Source: Collybia mongolica (taxonomy: Eukaryota; Basidiomycota; Agaricomycetes; Agaricales; Clitocybaceae). From it: a stretch of DNA of 64,000 nt. The translations under genes were made by a program, and so were the position numbers. Location: assembly GCA_013420905.1 (NCBI GenBank), contig JAAXNY010000013.1:434001-498000 (forward strand). Reading direction: 5' to 3'. Below, piece by piece: positions 11,801-22,200 of this stretch (position 1 is the stretch's first letter; each line of letters opens with the position of its first letter). Under the pieces are notes generated by a model that did not search any database, was not told the DNA's origin, and saw only the letters and a program-made list of their open reading frames with translations.

Positions 11801-12671
11801 CGCGATCATATGCGACGGGTCCGTTCCGCGGTCCGAAGACCTCCAGGCTACTTCAGCCTGGAGAGTCTGGTCGGATGGTATACTGTATAACGGCATTGCC
11901 CCTTGTGGGAATGCCACTTCGGACGATGCTGAGGCCTGCGCCATCTCGAAAGGGGTGGACGAGGCCCTTGGCATCCCTAACCTAGACATCCGGAAAATTG
12001 ATGTCTTCTCAGACTCCATGAATGCAATCAAATTGGTCGTTGACCTGATGCATCACACGGCACACAAATGGGCCGCCAACGTATCAGCCAAACTCGCTTA
12101 CTGGCTAACGGTTAAACCGGATGCCAGTATCACTCTGCACCACACACCAAAGGCGTGCGAGGTGCGCAAACACGTACTTGCCCATGAAGCGGCCTCCAAT
12201 ATGGAGATTCCACACGGAGAAGTAAAACACACATCCCTTGCTAAGGCGAGGGCGGATGCGGTTCTGCGTATGACAGACGCCTGGAGCGAATTGGCCAAGC
12301 AAAAGTCTTACATAGGGTCCCACTTCTTGCCGCTCCACGAAGGGAGTAAGCAGCTATTGCCAAGCCACCTGAAAGGAGGGACTTGGATCGGAAAGGTGTC
12401 CACCAACACCAGTAATACTGTCAGGCTAGCGCGGGCCCTAACGGGCCACGCGCCGATTGGCGCGTACAGACAAAGGTTCCTTAAGGAGAAGGAGACCTAC
12501 AAATGCGACTGTGGCCTCGGAAAGGAGACTGTAGAACACGTATTCCAGCACTGTCCACTATACCAGCGGGAAACCCGGCCCGGGAGGACGCTGACTCTTG
12601 TCTGGGTCAGCAACTTCCTACATGACAACCCGGAGGCCTTTGGGGTCTTCCGGGAACCCCATTTAGAGTAG
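8826..12671 (+). CDS. LINE ORF2: endonuclease, reverse transcriptase, RNase H
   Basis: 1281 aa without interruption. Residues 1-235 form an exonuclease-endonuclease-phosphatase domain: CQNV, IQEPPW, GGDFNCPSPLWD at about 152 and SDHRPL at about 231. The reverse transcriptase spans about 440-760, with SSAPGPDNI, FDLAQFFPSIN (motif A), GLGQGSTLSPIL (motif B) and SYVDDRT at about 675 (motif C, YVDD rather than the common FADD). RNase H begins with ICDGS at about 994 and continues with DDAEAC and FSDSMNA; the last acidic/His region (HVLAHEAAS) is divergent. A zinc-binding tail CDCGLGKETVEH...HC lies at about 1226. The enzyme nicks the target and copies the element RNA by target-primed reverse transcription. 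All catalytic Asp residues of the RT appear present. Confidence 0.93.
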   Translation: MNKLFRVRIYCQNVAKNTLWLESLLESEKLKWDILLIQEPPWKVVRHTASLTAKEGTPVIGGLTHPEWTCFSPLGIDVDAWPRVLTYVHNRLRPAKPALRPDIVSHRDIIAISLKGPGGPKTIVNVYSDAEGTAIRHISNHWDKFRDVGYMGGDFNCPSPLWDPEVVDNNPKATSLLEVTQDIGLERVGLPARVTTHIPRNNELRESILDLVFLENTRTYQAEVRVGEAGASDHRPLTTVVPIRHKVMEGKKRIKPKSEEENDFLKMIGFNLDSIELPEVPSAEGIERVTERIATIFKTAWDKFAEARRVSARSKPWWNATCTEAKEMAMFTNERDDWRALKRATRQAKRVFFDERIEEVSHTTKRPWDLMNWVGPRKTPAAIMINHNGNPCNTNEELWDAIHSTFNSAHDRPTNMAEMGDQWKAPETRGWTKFSLKEMRDALQGTSNSSAPGPDNITWRHLKRLLVGPEAQAVIVWLANACLSCGHWPEHFKASRTVIIPKPGKATYDTPKSYRPIMLLNTLGKLIEKMLSTRLQFEAQAAGVLHPNQFGGVRQNSTEDAGVFLTHIVHEGWTRRVKTSVVAFDLAQFFPSINHEVMINILEGQGFAPEIVAFFWSYLVGCKTRYVWGDDESPPFNSSVGLGQGSTLSPILSALVLAILIKEFYRRNGNESDLISYVDDRTIISQSKTWENNNDMLKRAYNIIFLMTRAMGLILEHAKSEGFHFSLLKSDDNPTIDLGHAPYTGATPLKPGLLWRYLGFYFDRALLFKKHVEMYANKALTSSRALLALGNSTRGLRPVHKRTLYQSCVLPIAMYGCRLWNIDGAHIKGHLEALRKMQRKAALWITGNFRTTPKGAPETLAGLPPIHLHIRKLVERSHYRVRTLAKSHTVRNLIDRQAHLSVSHMSVAKRRRIKSGIMDSFARLKDCSNDASPVFPLAQPGSRLLDWAAERVEIRPSPPPEEEKEKRKKAFADFGKVLTNRINEAKHDPKRVAIICDGSVPRSEDLQATSAWRVWSDGILYNGIAPCGNATSDDAEACAISKGVDEALGIPNLDIRKIDVFSDSMNAIKLVVDLMHHTAHKWAANVSAKLAYWLTVKPDASITLHHTPKACEVRKHVLAHEAASNMEIPHGEVKHTSLAKARADAVLRMTDAWSELAKQKSYIGSHFLPLHEGSKQLLPSHLKGGTWIGKVSTNTSNTVRLARALTGHAPIGAYRQRFLKEKETYKCDCGLGKETVEHVFQHCPLYQRETRPGRTLTLVWVSNFLHDNPEAFGVFREPHLE

Positions 12672-13150
12672 GGTGGGTGTACCAGGCGGTAAGTAGGTTC
12701 TTGTTGAGGGGTAGCCGCGACACCGAGGCATCAGTCCCGGGCTTCAGCCCGGGGTGAGCGGTCATGCATGGCCTCGGCCTCTCCGGACTAAGTCGACCTC
12801 CTCTTGAGGAGGTCTCCAGGGGGATGAGCCCCCCCGGTGAACCTGTCAGCAGGGGTGGCCGCACTAATACTTATTTACCAAGCGGATTGAGAGGTGCGGG
12901 GGGCGAGCCCCCCTGCTACAATGCCTGCTCTCGTTTCCCACAAGGGATTATTTTACGGCCCCTCACAAGGGGGCTCACTCAGGGAGCGCTTCCAACCGGT
13001 AACGGGCGGGGCAATCCAGACCTGCCTCATATGACGGCCTATAATGGACATATCACGACTCGACTTGATACGACTACGGTTACACGTGACCGCTTCTGTA
13101 CTTTTGTATTGCGGTATATAAAAACGTTGAAGGAAAAAAAAAAAAAAAAA
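12672..13150 (+). other. LINE 3' UTR with a row of GC-rich hairpins and A tail
   Basis: The 3' UTR contains at least five short perfect or near-perfect inverted repeats: 12736-12753, 12795-12814, 12819-12835, 12898-12913 and 12958-12974. Each has a 5-9 bp stem and a 2-6 nt loop. A homopolymer A run follows from about 13133 to 13150. Structured 3' ends are the recognition site for the RT in several LINEs, so this is a candidate RT-binding region (inference). Confidence 0.7.
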
Positions 13151-13166
13151 AACTCCACATACTCCA

Positions 13167-13689
13167 CGCCCAGGTCCAAGTGTCGAAAGACACAGCTCAC
13201 CTCAAATCAACTCACCTCAACTGCACTCTACTCAATGCCAAAAACAAAAAAGAAAACCGTGAGAGAACGTGATTCATGCTCTCGAGACGCGATGCACGGG
13301 TAACGCGGTGACATCTACAGTCCAAAGACCTTCGCGAGCATTTCGTCTTGCAACGATCGTTTTGCTGTGATCCACTATCCATGTGATAATCTATGAAGCA
13401 GCTTTGATAACAGGTTTTCGTCAAACACTCTTTTATAGGGTCAAAGGATATGCAGAGGAATGGAGGGCCGAGAAAGGATCCCGCTCTCCCAAAACACGAT
13501 TGATTAGCACACGCGCGAGAATATAAACTTGACAGTCGAACATGGCCATTGCCCGAAGCTTAAAGAAACGAGCTCTGATTCTCCCCGCATTACCTTCACT
13601 TCATCAGCAACGCCTCAGGGTGGATCTAACGTACGCATGATTGTAGCGACATCGTGCGGTGCGGAAATATTGGCGCACCCTTGGCCGGT
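13167..13689. other. Non-coding region between LINE and LanC pseudogene
   Basis: No gene is recognised. A block at about 13259-13330 (around ATGCTCTCGAGAC) resembles 30531-30600, so it may be an old dispersed repeat. Nothing else is evident. Confidence 0.4.
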
Positions 13690-14640
13690 GTCCTGCTGCG
13701 ACTGAAACGACGGGTCCGCCGATCATGTGGGCGTGGATGGAACAAGATACCTGGGCGCGGTTTGCGGTATCGGTTCCGTTGTCAGGCCCTTAGGACCTGA
13801 TCGGTGTTCAGCTAGCATCCTCCAGGTGTTGTGGACCGGCGGTGATTGACCTATGTATCCTGCATATGCTGGAGACGGTGCGATGCAGTAGCTGGTGGGC
13901 TGTCAGCCCTCAGAATTCCACTGGGAGTTGGCCTACTGAGGCTACCATCCCCCCCAAATCGTAATGGGAAGAACGAGTTGGTTTATTGAGTGGCCAGTGT
14001 CTCTATTATGAGCTAACTCTTCATTTATATACTATTGACATAGTGCCACGGCACTTAGGGAATAATCGTCTTACTATCCATTATCCCCCACTGGTCGCGT
14101 CCGTACCCCCAGCATGCCCAAGCTCTCGACCCAGCACTCCACAAAGCGGTTGTCAGATTCCTGCACATAGGCACACCCCTCGTGTACTGGCATGGGCTCC
14201 TCTAGGAAGACATTCGTCTGTACCATCGCATCATGGGCTCGGTGTTCACGCTGATCGCAGCCTCGGACACGCTCGACCTCGATCACTTGGAAACGGCTGC
14301 TCATGTCCGGGCATAGACACGAGTATATGCGATGAGCAACCCCGCCCAGATTCAGAGACACAGATCAGGACTTGTAGTGGGCCGTCCACCTTGCGCACCT
14401 GCCCACGACTCGTGCATCACTAGTAGCGCGCGGCAAGATGGGTGTGCCGAACTGCCCTCCGAGCTTATATGACTGACAGGCACATGCTGTGTGTCGGCGC
14501 TTGTTTTGTGCAGACTCCTCGGCCACCTGGGTCCGGCGCCGAGCCTGGGGATGGTGCGGCTGCAGTTTTGAAAGGTGGGAAGCCGGGGTAAGATGATTTT
14601 GAGTGGGATGTTGGTGGGGAGGGAGTGCGTGTCATTGTGT
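13690..14640 (+). pseudogene. LanC-like pseudogene (3' part)
   Basis: This is a degraded copy of the last part of the LanC-like gene at 1843-3544. It shows CATGTGGGCGTGGAT at about 13724 (from the exon 2 end), then TGTTGTGGACCGG, TGCCACGGCAC near 14043 (from WCHGAP), and the region before PLSLYEG near 14450. Many indels and in-frame stops separate these blocks, and the first exon and the N-terminal half are absent. It lies directly upstream of the intact membrane-protein copy 2, in the same order as in unit 1, so it came with the segmental duplication and then decayed. Confidence 0.85.
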
Positions 14641-15475
14641 GTATAACGGGCACCGTATTCACCTGGGCTCTTTGAACAGAATAGCTTTATACGTCCCTGA
14701 TGATGTTACTTTTCTTTGTTGTGCACTTTGAAATGATTGCTTCCCTGCCGGTAGTTATGTAATGACCTTTTTAACTCTCCAATTACCGACGCCTGGGGAA
14801 GAAGGCTCAAGTAATTATCAGGTAACGCGTGTTAGTCGTATCGCCTGAAACTCACATGATGCTATCTAAACATGAAATCTGAATTTCAGCGGCAAGTCAT
14901 ACATGGTGCGCTAGTGTAGTAAAAGTTCCGACATTCAGGTAGTATCAGCGCTCTTTGGTTTTCAAATTTAACTCAATCTAACCATCTTGGAATACTGTGT
15001 GTATCATTATTGAATACATTGCGTAGAATACCACTTCCATCAGGTTCTTGTCGTTCTTGACCTTGTGGTACGGACTATATATGAGGATAGATCTAGTAGA
15101 TCTAGTGATATAAGTGAGTTTTCCTATCATAAAGCTAAAACAAAAAATATTCTGTCAATATTAGCGCTGGGTCTCGATCGTGGCGATCTTTGAGACGCCC
15201 GTGTATTAATATACCACGGCATTACCGATGCACATTTATTCCCTATCAGACTGTTAAGATGCCACGGTATGTATAGAATCCAAATAGCCGAGTTGAGAGG
15301 CGCCGAGACGTCCCATCTGAGATTTTCGGAACTTCTACGTACGTTGTATAAGCAATGTATCACCGGAGGCAGGAGGTAAGGAAGGCGAACATGCCTTTGA
15401 CGTGCGATGATGCAGGCAACTTCCTTAAACATAAGTTTGCGCATCCAAGTTATTTGATTCCCCAATATCGAGGCC
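14641..15475. other. Upstream region of membrane-protein copy 2
   Basis: Non-coding and conserved with 3600-4413 and, in part, with the reverse complement of 29623-30180. The strongest shared element is AGATCTAGTAGATCTAGT at about 15089-15106. Confidence 0.65.
15089..15106 (+). promoter_or_regulatory. Tandem AGATCTAGT motif upstream of the membrane gene
   Basis: Two adjacent AGATCTAGT units lie about 387 bp before the start codon of copy 2. An equivalent element is at about 4018-4038 (one base changed, about 395 bp upstream of copy 1) and, inverted, at 30001-30020 (about 380-400 bp upstream of copy 3). Conserved spacing in all three copies suggests a regulatory site, though simple inheritance through duplication is also possible. 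Confidence 0.4.
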
Positions 15476-17270
15476 ATGGCAATACTCCCGACAGTCCAGA
15501 AAATCCGCGTTTGTATCTTCATCCTCTTGGTGCTATCAACTCTTCATCCATCATCTGCGTTGCCAATCTTTGTGACTACTCCAGTCAAGTGCAAGTTGGC
15601 TGACTTTAAGACTGTCGTATTTTTCTTTCTCGCAAACTACGTTTCCCATGCATTCAGCGTTCCATCGGTACCAGGAGGAGCTTGGAGATGGTCTCTCTTT
15701 ATGCAGCTTGGATGTATTTTCTATCCGTTTGCGGGCCTGACTAGGTCGGTAGTACTCTTGTTCAATCACTGGATGCAGGGCGACAGAGGTAGTATCGGGG
15801 ATGCAATCGCTCAGGGAGCGGTGATGGTTGCAGTGCGTTCGTCAGACTGGCGGCCAGCTGAACAAAAGTCAGAACGTGTATTTATTGGCTTACCTGAAGA
15901 CTTCGAACCGCCTGAAGACACTGGCAGGTATTTTGAAATATTGATCTTATATCTTCGATTCTAATTCGTTGATTCTTAAAAGCTTAGATGAACTTCCGAC
16001 CACCAAAGTCAAGATAAAATTTATTAAGTTTCGGACCACACATACTCTTCCTTTCCACCTTCGCATGCCATTGCTGACGACCAAAGCGAAATTGGACACA
16101 AGGGCTCTTAATATTCATGGGGAAAGTGAACTTCCTGACGGTTATCACTGGAAGATCCCCTCCGCCAAAGAGTTGAATGCTTTGACGGCGCTCCTTGAGA
16201 AGCCAAAAGAAATTCAAGTCGCACGATCTCAAAGTTGGCTCAAAGGGATTGTTGCCTTGGCCCAGCTGGTGTTTTCGTCCATAACCATCTATCAAGCACG
16301 GGGGAATCAACTCGTACGATATGGGTATGCAGCTTTTGGGCTGTCAGTGTTCCCTTACACGTTAATGTCACTTGTCAACCTGATTGTAACTGCGGTCATC
16401 GGTGAATACTCCCACCTTAGTATCCTACGAACAGCGATATTGGAGGAAGCTAAAAAACGACCTGGAAGTAGGATTTCGGGTGAGGTGGGAAGGTTGGCTG
16501 CCATCACTGAACCCACAAAAGAATCCAGTGGGGAGACCACGTCAGCTGTGGGAAGGTTGACCGCCGTTACGGAACCCACAAAAGAGGACAAAGGGGAGGA
16601 GGTGTCGGTAGAGGCCGCTGATGAAGGTCGCATTAATGTCGCTGGTGTCTTTGCACAAATACTAAGACCCGATGAAGAGGGGTCCGCCTCGAGCTCGGAA
16701 GAGCGGAAACGGCGCCAGGCGCTCATATCCGGGGAGCAATTATTCACCGCTGCAATGTTACAAGCAGAGACAAAGGGCGAAGATACTGTCCTACACGTTG
16801 AAGCGAATGGCAGGATGAGTCGGTTTCTGCTGATTCATGATGGCAAAGAGGAGGAAAATGCCCTCACCTTATACGTCAGCGCTTCCACCAACACACCTAG
16901 AATGGATGTTCGTGATGGCGACGCGTCTGAGATCCCTCCTGGGGTAACTAGAAAGATCGTTGTTGGATCCACGGTTGTTATGCTGCTAGGTGTTCTTCCA
17001 CACATTTTCATATTCCTCCTCACGAGATACCAAAAAGGCCATAGTACAAACGCCGAGCGGGCTTGGATGATGTCATGGCTTGTTCTTAACCAAGGTTACG
17101 CCTCGCTTGGAATTGACTTCAGTGAAATTAGGTCTGTCATTACTATTCCTTGGAAAAGGGTAAGCGTGGCCTATCTTCTCATTTGGATATACGCAACGCC
17201 TGCAATTGGAGGGTTCGTGATGGTTGGGAAGATGCTCTTAGAATTTAAACCTTGTGCCATTTCCGAGTAG
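15476..17270 (+). CDS. Multi-span membrane protein, copy 2 (intact), 2 exons
   Basis: Exons 15476-15927 and 15983-17270 give 579 aa. I do not recognise a named family; this looks like one of the agaricomycete-specific polytopic proteins. An N-terminal hydrophobic segment (IRVCIFILLVLSTL) is followed by VFFFLANYVSHAF, a central pair around AQLVFSSITIY and FGLSVFPYTLMSLVNLIV, then a long charged loop rich in Glu and Thr (about 320-410), and C-terminal spans LLGVLPHIFIFLLT and ATPAIGGFVMVGKML. The conserved SERVFIGLPEDFEPPED precedes the intron. The charged loop contains an imperfect internal repeat (GRLAAITEPTKE / GRLTAVTEPTKE). It is very similar to copy 3 on the minus strand. The start is supported by the same ATG in all three copies. 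Function is unknown; plasma- or endomembrane location is inferred. Confidence 0.8.
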
Positions 17271-19204
17271 TCCTGGAACCGACAGTAGTTATCCAAATTG
17301 ATCCACCCTTTTCAAGAAGCCATCCATGTGTTCAATAGCCTCAAACCTGCCAACTGAAGGTTGTCGGAGGACAAGCTCTGGAGCTCTCATCTAACATGTT
17401 ACTTGGAAATTGGCCTCACATATTGCTTAAGTGTGAATATTTCTCCAACCAAAGCGATTGGTGACTCACTTTCAAGTTTGGGCCGAGACCCGGTCTCCGA
17501 GTTATAATCAATGCTCGATAGACCTTGGCTTCCGTCCGAGTAATGTCGAATGTTGGTTCAAAAATGAGAGTTCTGCGTGCGGTATCCCGGCGGCCGGAAT
17601 AACTACGAAGACTTTGCTTCATTCCCAATCACCAACATCAGGCGGTACAGAAACCCGGGCTTGTCTGGCTTTGAGCGCGATCTTCAAGTCGCGGAGGTCT
17701 TCCCTTTACATGGCCGTCTCTCAGTGTATTTGCGGGTGGAGCAGTGGATGGAGCAGGAACCTGCGGATGCTGCCCACTGTCATGATAACCAGGCTGATCA
17801 GAGCACCACTGGGAACATTTCTGCGCTGGGATGCACGGACTCAGTGTCGACATCAGGTAGTTTCGAAGCTCGAATAACTGCGGCTGGAACAGAACGACAA
17901 TGTTGGAAAGTTGGCCAAAATGTGAACAGAAGACGTTCAAAGAGAAAGTCAAAGACTCTACCAGCCCTGCCTCATGGTTTCTGGCTAGGTGGGATCGGGG
18001 GTGGTGATTGAAGGGATGGCCTTCACGAATATTACTTCCTATGACGTTGTCATTGCGCCTCATTCCACATTGCGCCTCATTCCAAATACACGCGCGGCTC
18101 GCTTTACAGCGTCTTCAGGCATCAGTGCTATTGGTTTAATAACTTTATTGTGCAAGTCCTTGTCGGCCGTGACACCGACTCAAGGGCAGGTATATGCTGA
18201 CGATACGGTCGAGTCCCAGGTGTTCGGAGAGGAAGAACTGCACTACAAACCTTCTGCTGATAGCAGGTGGTATGCGGTATCCATCCGCACGGTTCTGTGT
18301 GATATAATCGAGGAGTTGATGAAGGAAGATACGCAAGCAAAAGAGGAGTTCACCCAAATGGTAGGCCCTATCTGGTCAATTGTTCCAGTTTCGCCGACTT
18401 CACTGGTGGGTTGATTGTTGTATCGCAAAGCAGAGACTAGAGGAGAGACAAGTCACAGCAAGCGGTCAAGAAACTGGGCGAAGCAAAAAGGAGGACGGGT
18501 GGGAGGATGGATGAAGGGAAAAAGCCGAGGATAGAAACGGAAAGAGGGGCGACGAAGTAGAAAAGAGGGTCAATGAATCAAAAAGAAGAGAGAGAAAGCT
18601 GAGCAAAAGATTCAGGAATCGAAAAATGGAAAGTCGACGCGCCGCAGACGCCTGAGCACCCGGTCTGCGTTGTAAATTGTCTTGAGTGGACCTGGTTCGT
18701 TGTCGGCGCTTTGTTGAATACCTGGTCGAGTGGAATACCTGGTCGAGTGGTGCGGGAACGACTTCCCACCTGTTGTGTTTAAAAGTCACTTCACAACTCC
18801 CGCTTAGATATCAGTTTATCTTGCCTCGGTTATATCGTCGGATATTTGCTTGAGGCCTAAAGGCTTGACGCGTGGCTGCTCAGGATCTGCGGGAGCACGA
18901 AAACGACAGCTGGAGCTTCGAAAAGGCTAATAGCATATAGCTAAACTTCTGAGTCGTTTCGAGAGACGCACTGGCTAGACCGTCGTAGACTAGCTACAAA
19001 CTTGATAAAGGTTGTCATTCGGGACTGATGGTAGACGCGTGGTAACGCCACAAAACTTGCGCTCAAGGTTATTCATCACGTGATGAACAGGAAACGAAAG
19101 TGGAACTGTAAAGCTGTAAATTGAGAATCTCCTCCGTCTTCCTATTTCCCTTGTCTAGGGGGTCGGTTCCAGCATCTCCTCCCCCTACGGAGCTGCCAAG
19201 TTCA
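17271..19204. other. Unassigned region, low-complexity stretches and a 17-bp tandem repeat
   Basis: After the duplicated 3' flank (to about 17525), open frames of 140 codons occur (17577-18011, 17989-18414 plus strand; 17638-18063 minus strand). They overlap and show no known domain. A purine-rich tract covers about 18480-18620. The 17-mer GAATACCTGGTCGAGTG is repeated in tandem at 18716-18732 and 18733-18749. The last few hundred bases probably hold the promoter of the zinc-finger gene. No gene is called. Confidence 0.4.
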
Positions 19205-22200
19205 ATGCCGAGCTACTCGCTGGCCAACTGGGATGGTCATTTATCTCAACAAAACCAACAAAACGAAGACAATCCGCCAACTGGCACGCCGCTGAGTTTT
19301 GGTCCACCGATTGGGTTGTTGAACCCATCAAAGCCAAAGAGCTTGCAAGAAGGTACTCAGCACAGTGCGCATACGGATGATATAGTGAATCAACGCGTCG
19401 GCTCAGGAGGAGGAGAGGAGGGGAGCTTGGGCGTCTCATCTTCGGCACGTGTCAAATTATTTTCTCGTTCATTTCTGCGGTTCTTTAACGTGTTCTAATG
19501 TATTGGCTCCATAGGAACACACATTATCATCTCATATTGACGACACTGCAAATGCCGATATCATTGCGCGGGACATGCTGTATCACGCTCCCGCCGGAAA
19601 GGAATTTCAGAAATCGGTTGGGTCTGTGAAGGAAGGAAGGAATGTGGATTTACTGCAATATCCTGAGAGCGTGTACACTGCGGATGCAGAAGGAGAACCG
19701 GAAGAGGGTGCGATCGTTGTCGATGGAATAATCGTACGTCGCGTTGCGCGACTCGGGATAGACGCTGGATTGATTGCATTCTCTCAGGACACGTCTCTTA
19801 GGTCATCAATCAAAGCATTTCGGAATCGAGCCACAGTATGTCCTGCCCTTCCCCACATCCTACCCGTCCCTTTTTTGATCGCTCCTTTAGGACGCGAAAC
19901 GCACTACATCGTCGTCGGTGGCATCTCTCACCCAAGACCGTGAGGTCTGTTCTATGCATTAAAGTCTAAGATCGAGATCGACTAACGCTCTACAGGACTA
20001 TTTCATACATCCCAGCCCCTCGAACTCGCCTTTCAATGACGCTTCGTCCGAATTCAATGAATCCGCGCTCTTCACCCCCGCGCCCCAGGGACGGTCTGCT
20101 CGCAGTTTGTTCACGCCGTCGCCGGGGCTCGCCCCGAGAAAGGGCCAACTCTTTCCTTATGTGAATGTCCCGCACTTTCCAAAGGGGTTGACGAGGAAGG
20201 ATTACGTACGGATGGTGCGGAAAAAGAAGCGACCACACATGGATGTACGGATACACCGGAGCGTTGGGGAGGCGTTACAAACGTCGTTGAGCCATAATGC
20301 AGATATGGGCATGCAGGAACGTTCTGGGAGACCGGTTAAAATCAAACAGCGGCATCCGCCCGCGACGGACTCTACTTCGCCCTACCGTAACGCTTCGGGA
20401 CAGTTTGGGAAACCCGTTAAAGCCTATCTCAAGAGCGCTGTTGTGAAGAACTTTCCTGTAGATGGTACGATCGCGAGGATGAAGTCTATCAACGCGATCG
20501 CCGGCCCATCTTCTGATCCGTTATCCGCTACCCATGTCCGCACTCAGGGTAGTCATGGGAGTGCGCATGGAAAACACCAACGGGCTGATGATGACGCTTT
20601 CGTCGTCCCTACACCGCCGCGGAAGAAGTCGAAACCCACGAAGTCTAGTGCAGAGAGCCCTCCAGGACGAATCCCCAAACATGCCCAGACGCAAGAGCCA
20701 CTCCGGGATACGAATTATAAGCCCGACACAGACTATCTATGGATCCACATTCACCAAATATCTCCGGTTCCGTCTCCCGTCCACGTGCATAATGTCAGGT
20801 TCATTCGGGCCCAATTACGGAATCAAAATGATGATTTTAGTCGGAATTTTAATGACATTGGAGTAGTCAAGACCGACGAATGTCATGATTTATCTTGGTT
20901 CCCCTGGCCTCATCCTAAGCTTGGGTATCACAACCAGATTCAAGATGAACTTTCGTTAGGTGGGCACTGGAATATATGGGAAGACGAAACTCAGGATACC
21001 GTCAAGCCCCGTACTACCGACAACCCTCACGTGTTACAGACACTCAAACCAGTGGCTCACGCAAGTCTATCGCCAGAATTACCAGTCATCGAAATCTCAC
21101 CTATAGTTACCCCTGCCACGCCTGCCAGCGTTCCAAATTTGACCTCTCCACTTTTTTCTTTGGGGAAACCAAAACACAGGTCTCGCCGACCCAGCTCTTC
21201 TGTCCCTGAGTCTGACCCAGAGAATTCCGACAGCAGCGACCCGACCAACGACTTGCGCAGCGATAGGTCCGAACACAGCCCTAAACCATCTGCGAAGGCG
21301 TTGGGGAAGCGAAGAGCTGTGAGTGAGGCGCCTGAGTCACAAATCGAGCCGTTGCCCCTGAGCCTGAGCCGGTCGCCCCCACCCGCTCTTGAAGCTAACC
21401 TTCATGACTCTCCAAGGAATAATGAGGACGACATGACTCTTTACTTGCATGCCTTGGGTCCAGTCCATCCACAACTCGACAACTACTTGGTACAAACGAG
21501 TCCGACTGCTTTTCAATCTCCAGAACGACCGTTGAGAGGCTCGAACGCACTCCTCTCTCTGTCTGTCTCTTCATCTCAGCCTTATATATCAGGGAAACAC
21601 CATGATTCGATGGGAGTTGACGTGTTCTCGGAACAACGCAGCCCCTCACTGCTACCTGGGCTTCCCATGTTACCCGAGTACGATCCCGGTGTGATGAATT
21701 CTTGGGCTATGAGTGGCAGTAGCGCTTCGAACACCCCGGATCCCCTAAATAGTTATGGGAACGGTACTATTGACCCATCTTTACTTGGCGGAAATATCTT
21801 CGCAGAGGATGAACCTATCGTCGCCCCATCCCCGTCCCCTTCCCCTCCACCTTTATCCTCACACCCTCGCCAGGGCTTCAAGGATTCATCATACGCTCCT
21901 CTACACTCCCCTTCATACCAGGACCCACCCCTCGGTCCACAATCCCCCCTTGCCTCCAATTCATATTCCTCTTATGAGCCATCACAGGACTCCCTTTTCC
22001 CGTCACCATCGCCTTCGCCCCGCCATTCACCAACGTCTGATTACTCTCATGATCCGACTTCTCGCCTGAGTCAAATTTTTACCCGCCCTCGCAGAGATGC
22101 TCGGCGTATACATCCGGATATGACTGCCATTGAAGACCTTGATTTGTCACTTTCGGGCTCGAGCGATGAGGGCAGGTCTACAAAAAAGAAACACCCCGCA

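Larger units (their letters stand above)
6600..13166 (+). mobile_element. Full-length non-LTR retrotransposon (LINE) with target-site duplication
   Basis: The same 16 bases (AACTCCACATACTCCA) occur at 6600-6615 and 13151-13166 and flank the element, a typical LINE target-site duplication. The element runs from about 6616 to 13150: 5' UTR of about 110 nt, ORF1 (6727-8826), ORF2 (8826-12671), 3' UTR of about 460 nt and an A tail of roughly 18-20 nt ending at 13150-13152. There are no LTRs. ORF1 with zinc knuckles plus ORF2 with apurinic-type endonuclease, RT and RNase H fits the fungal Tad1-related LINE groups. Both ORFs are open, so the copy appears young and possibly competent. It sits between duplication units 1 and 2. 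Confidence 0.93.
13690..17525 (+). repeat. Segmental duplication unit 2 (LanC pseudogene + intact membrane gene)
   Basis: It is collinear with 2640-5950. The block from 14640 (CACCTGGGCTC...GAACAGAATAGC) through the membrane gene to about 17525 is the best conserved. Here LanC is destroyed and the membrane gene intact, the reverse of unit 1. Confidence 0.8.
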
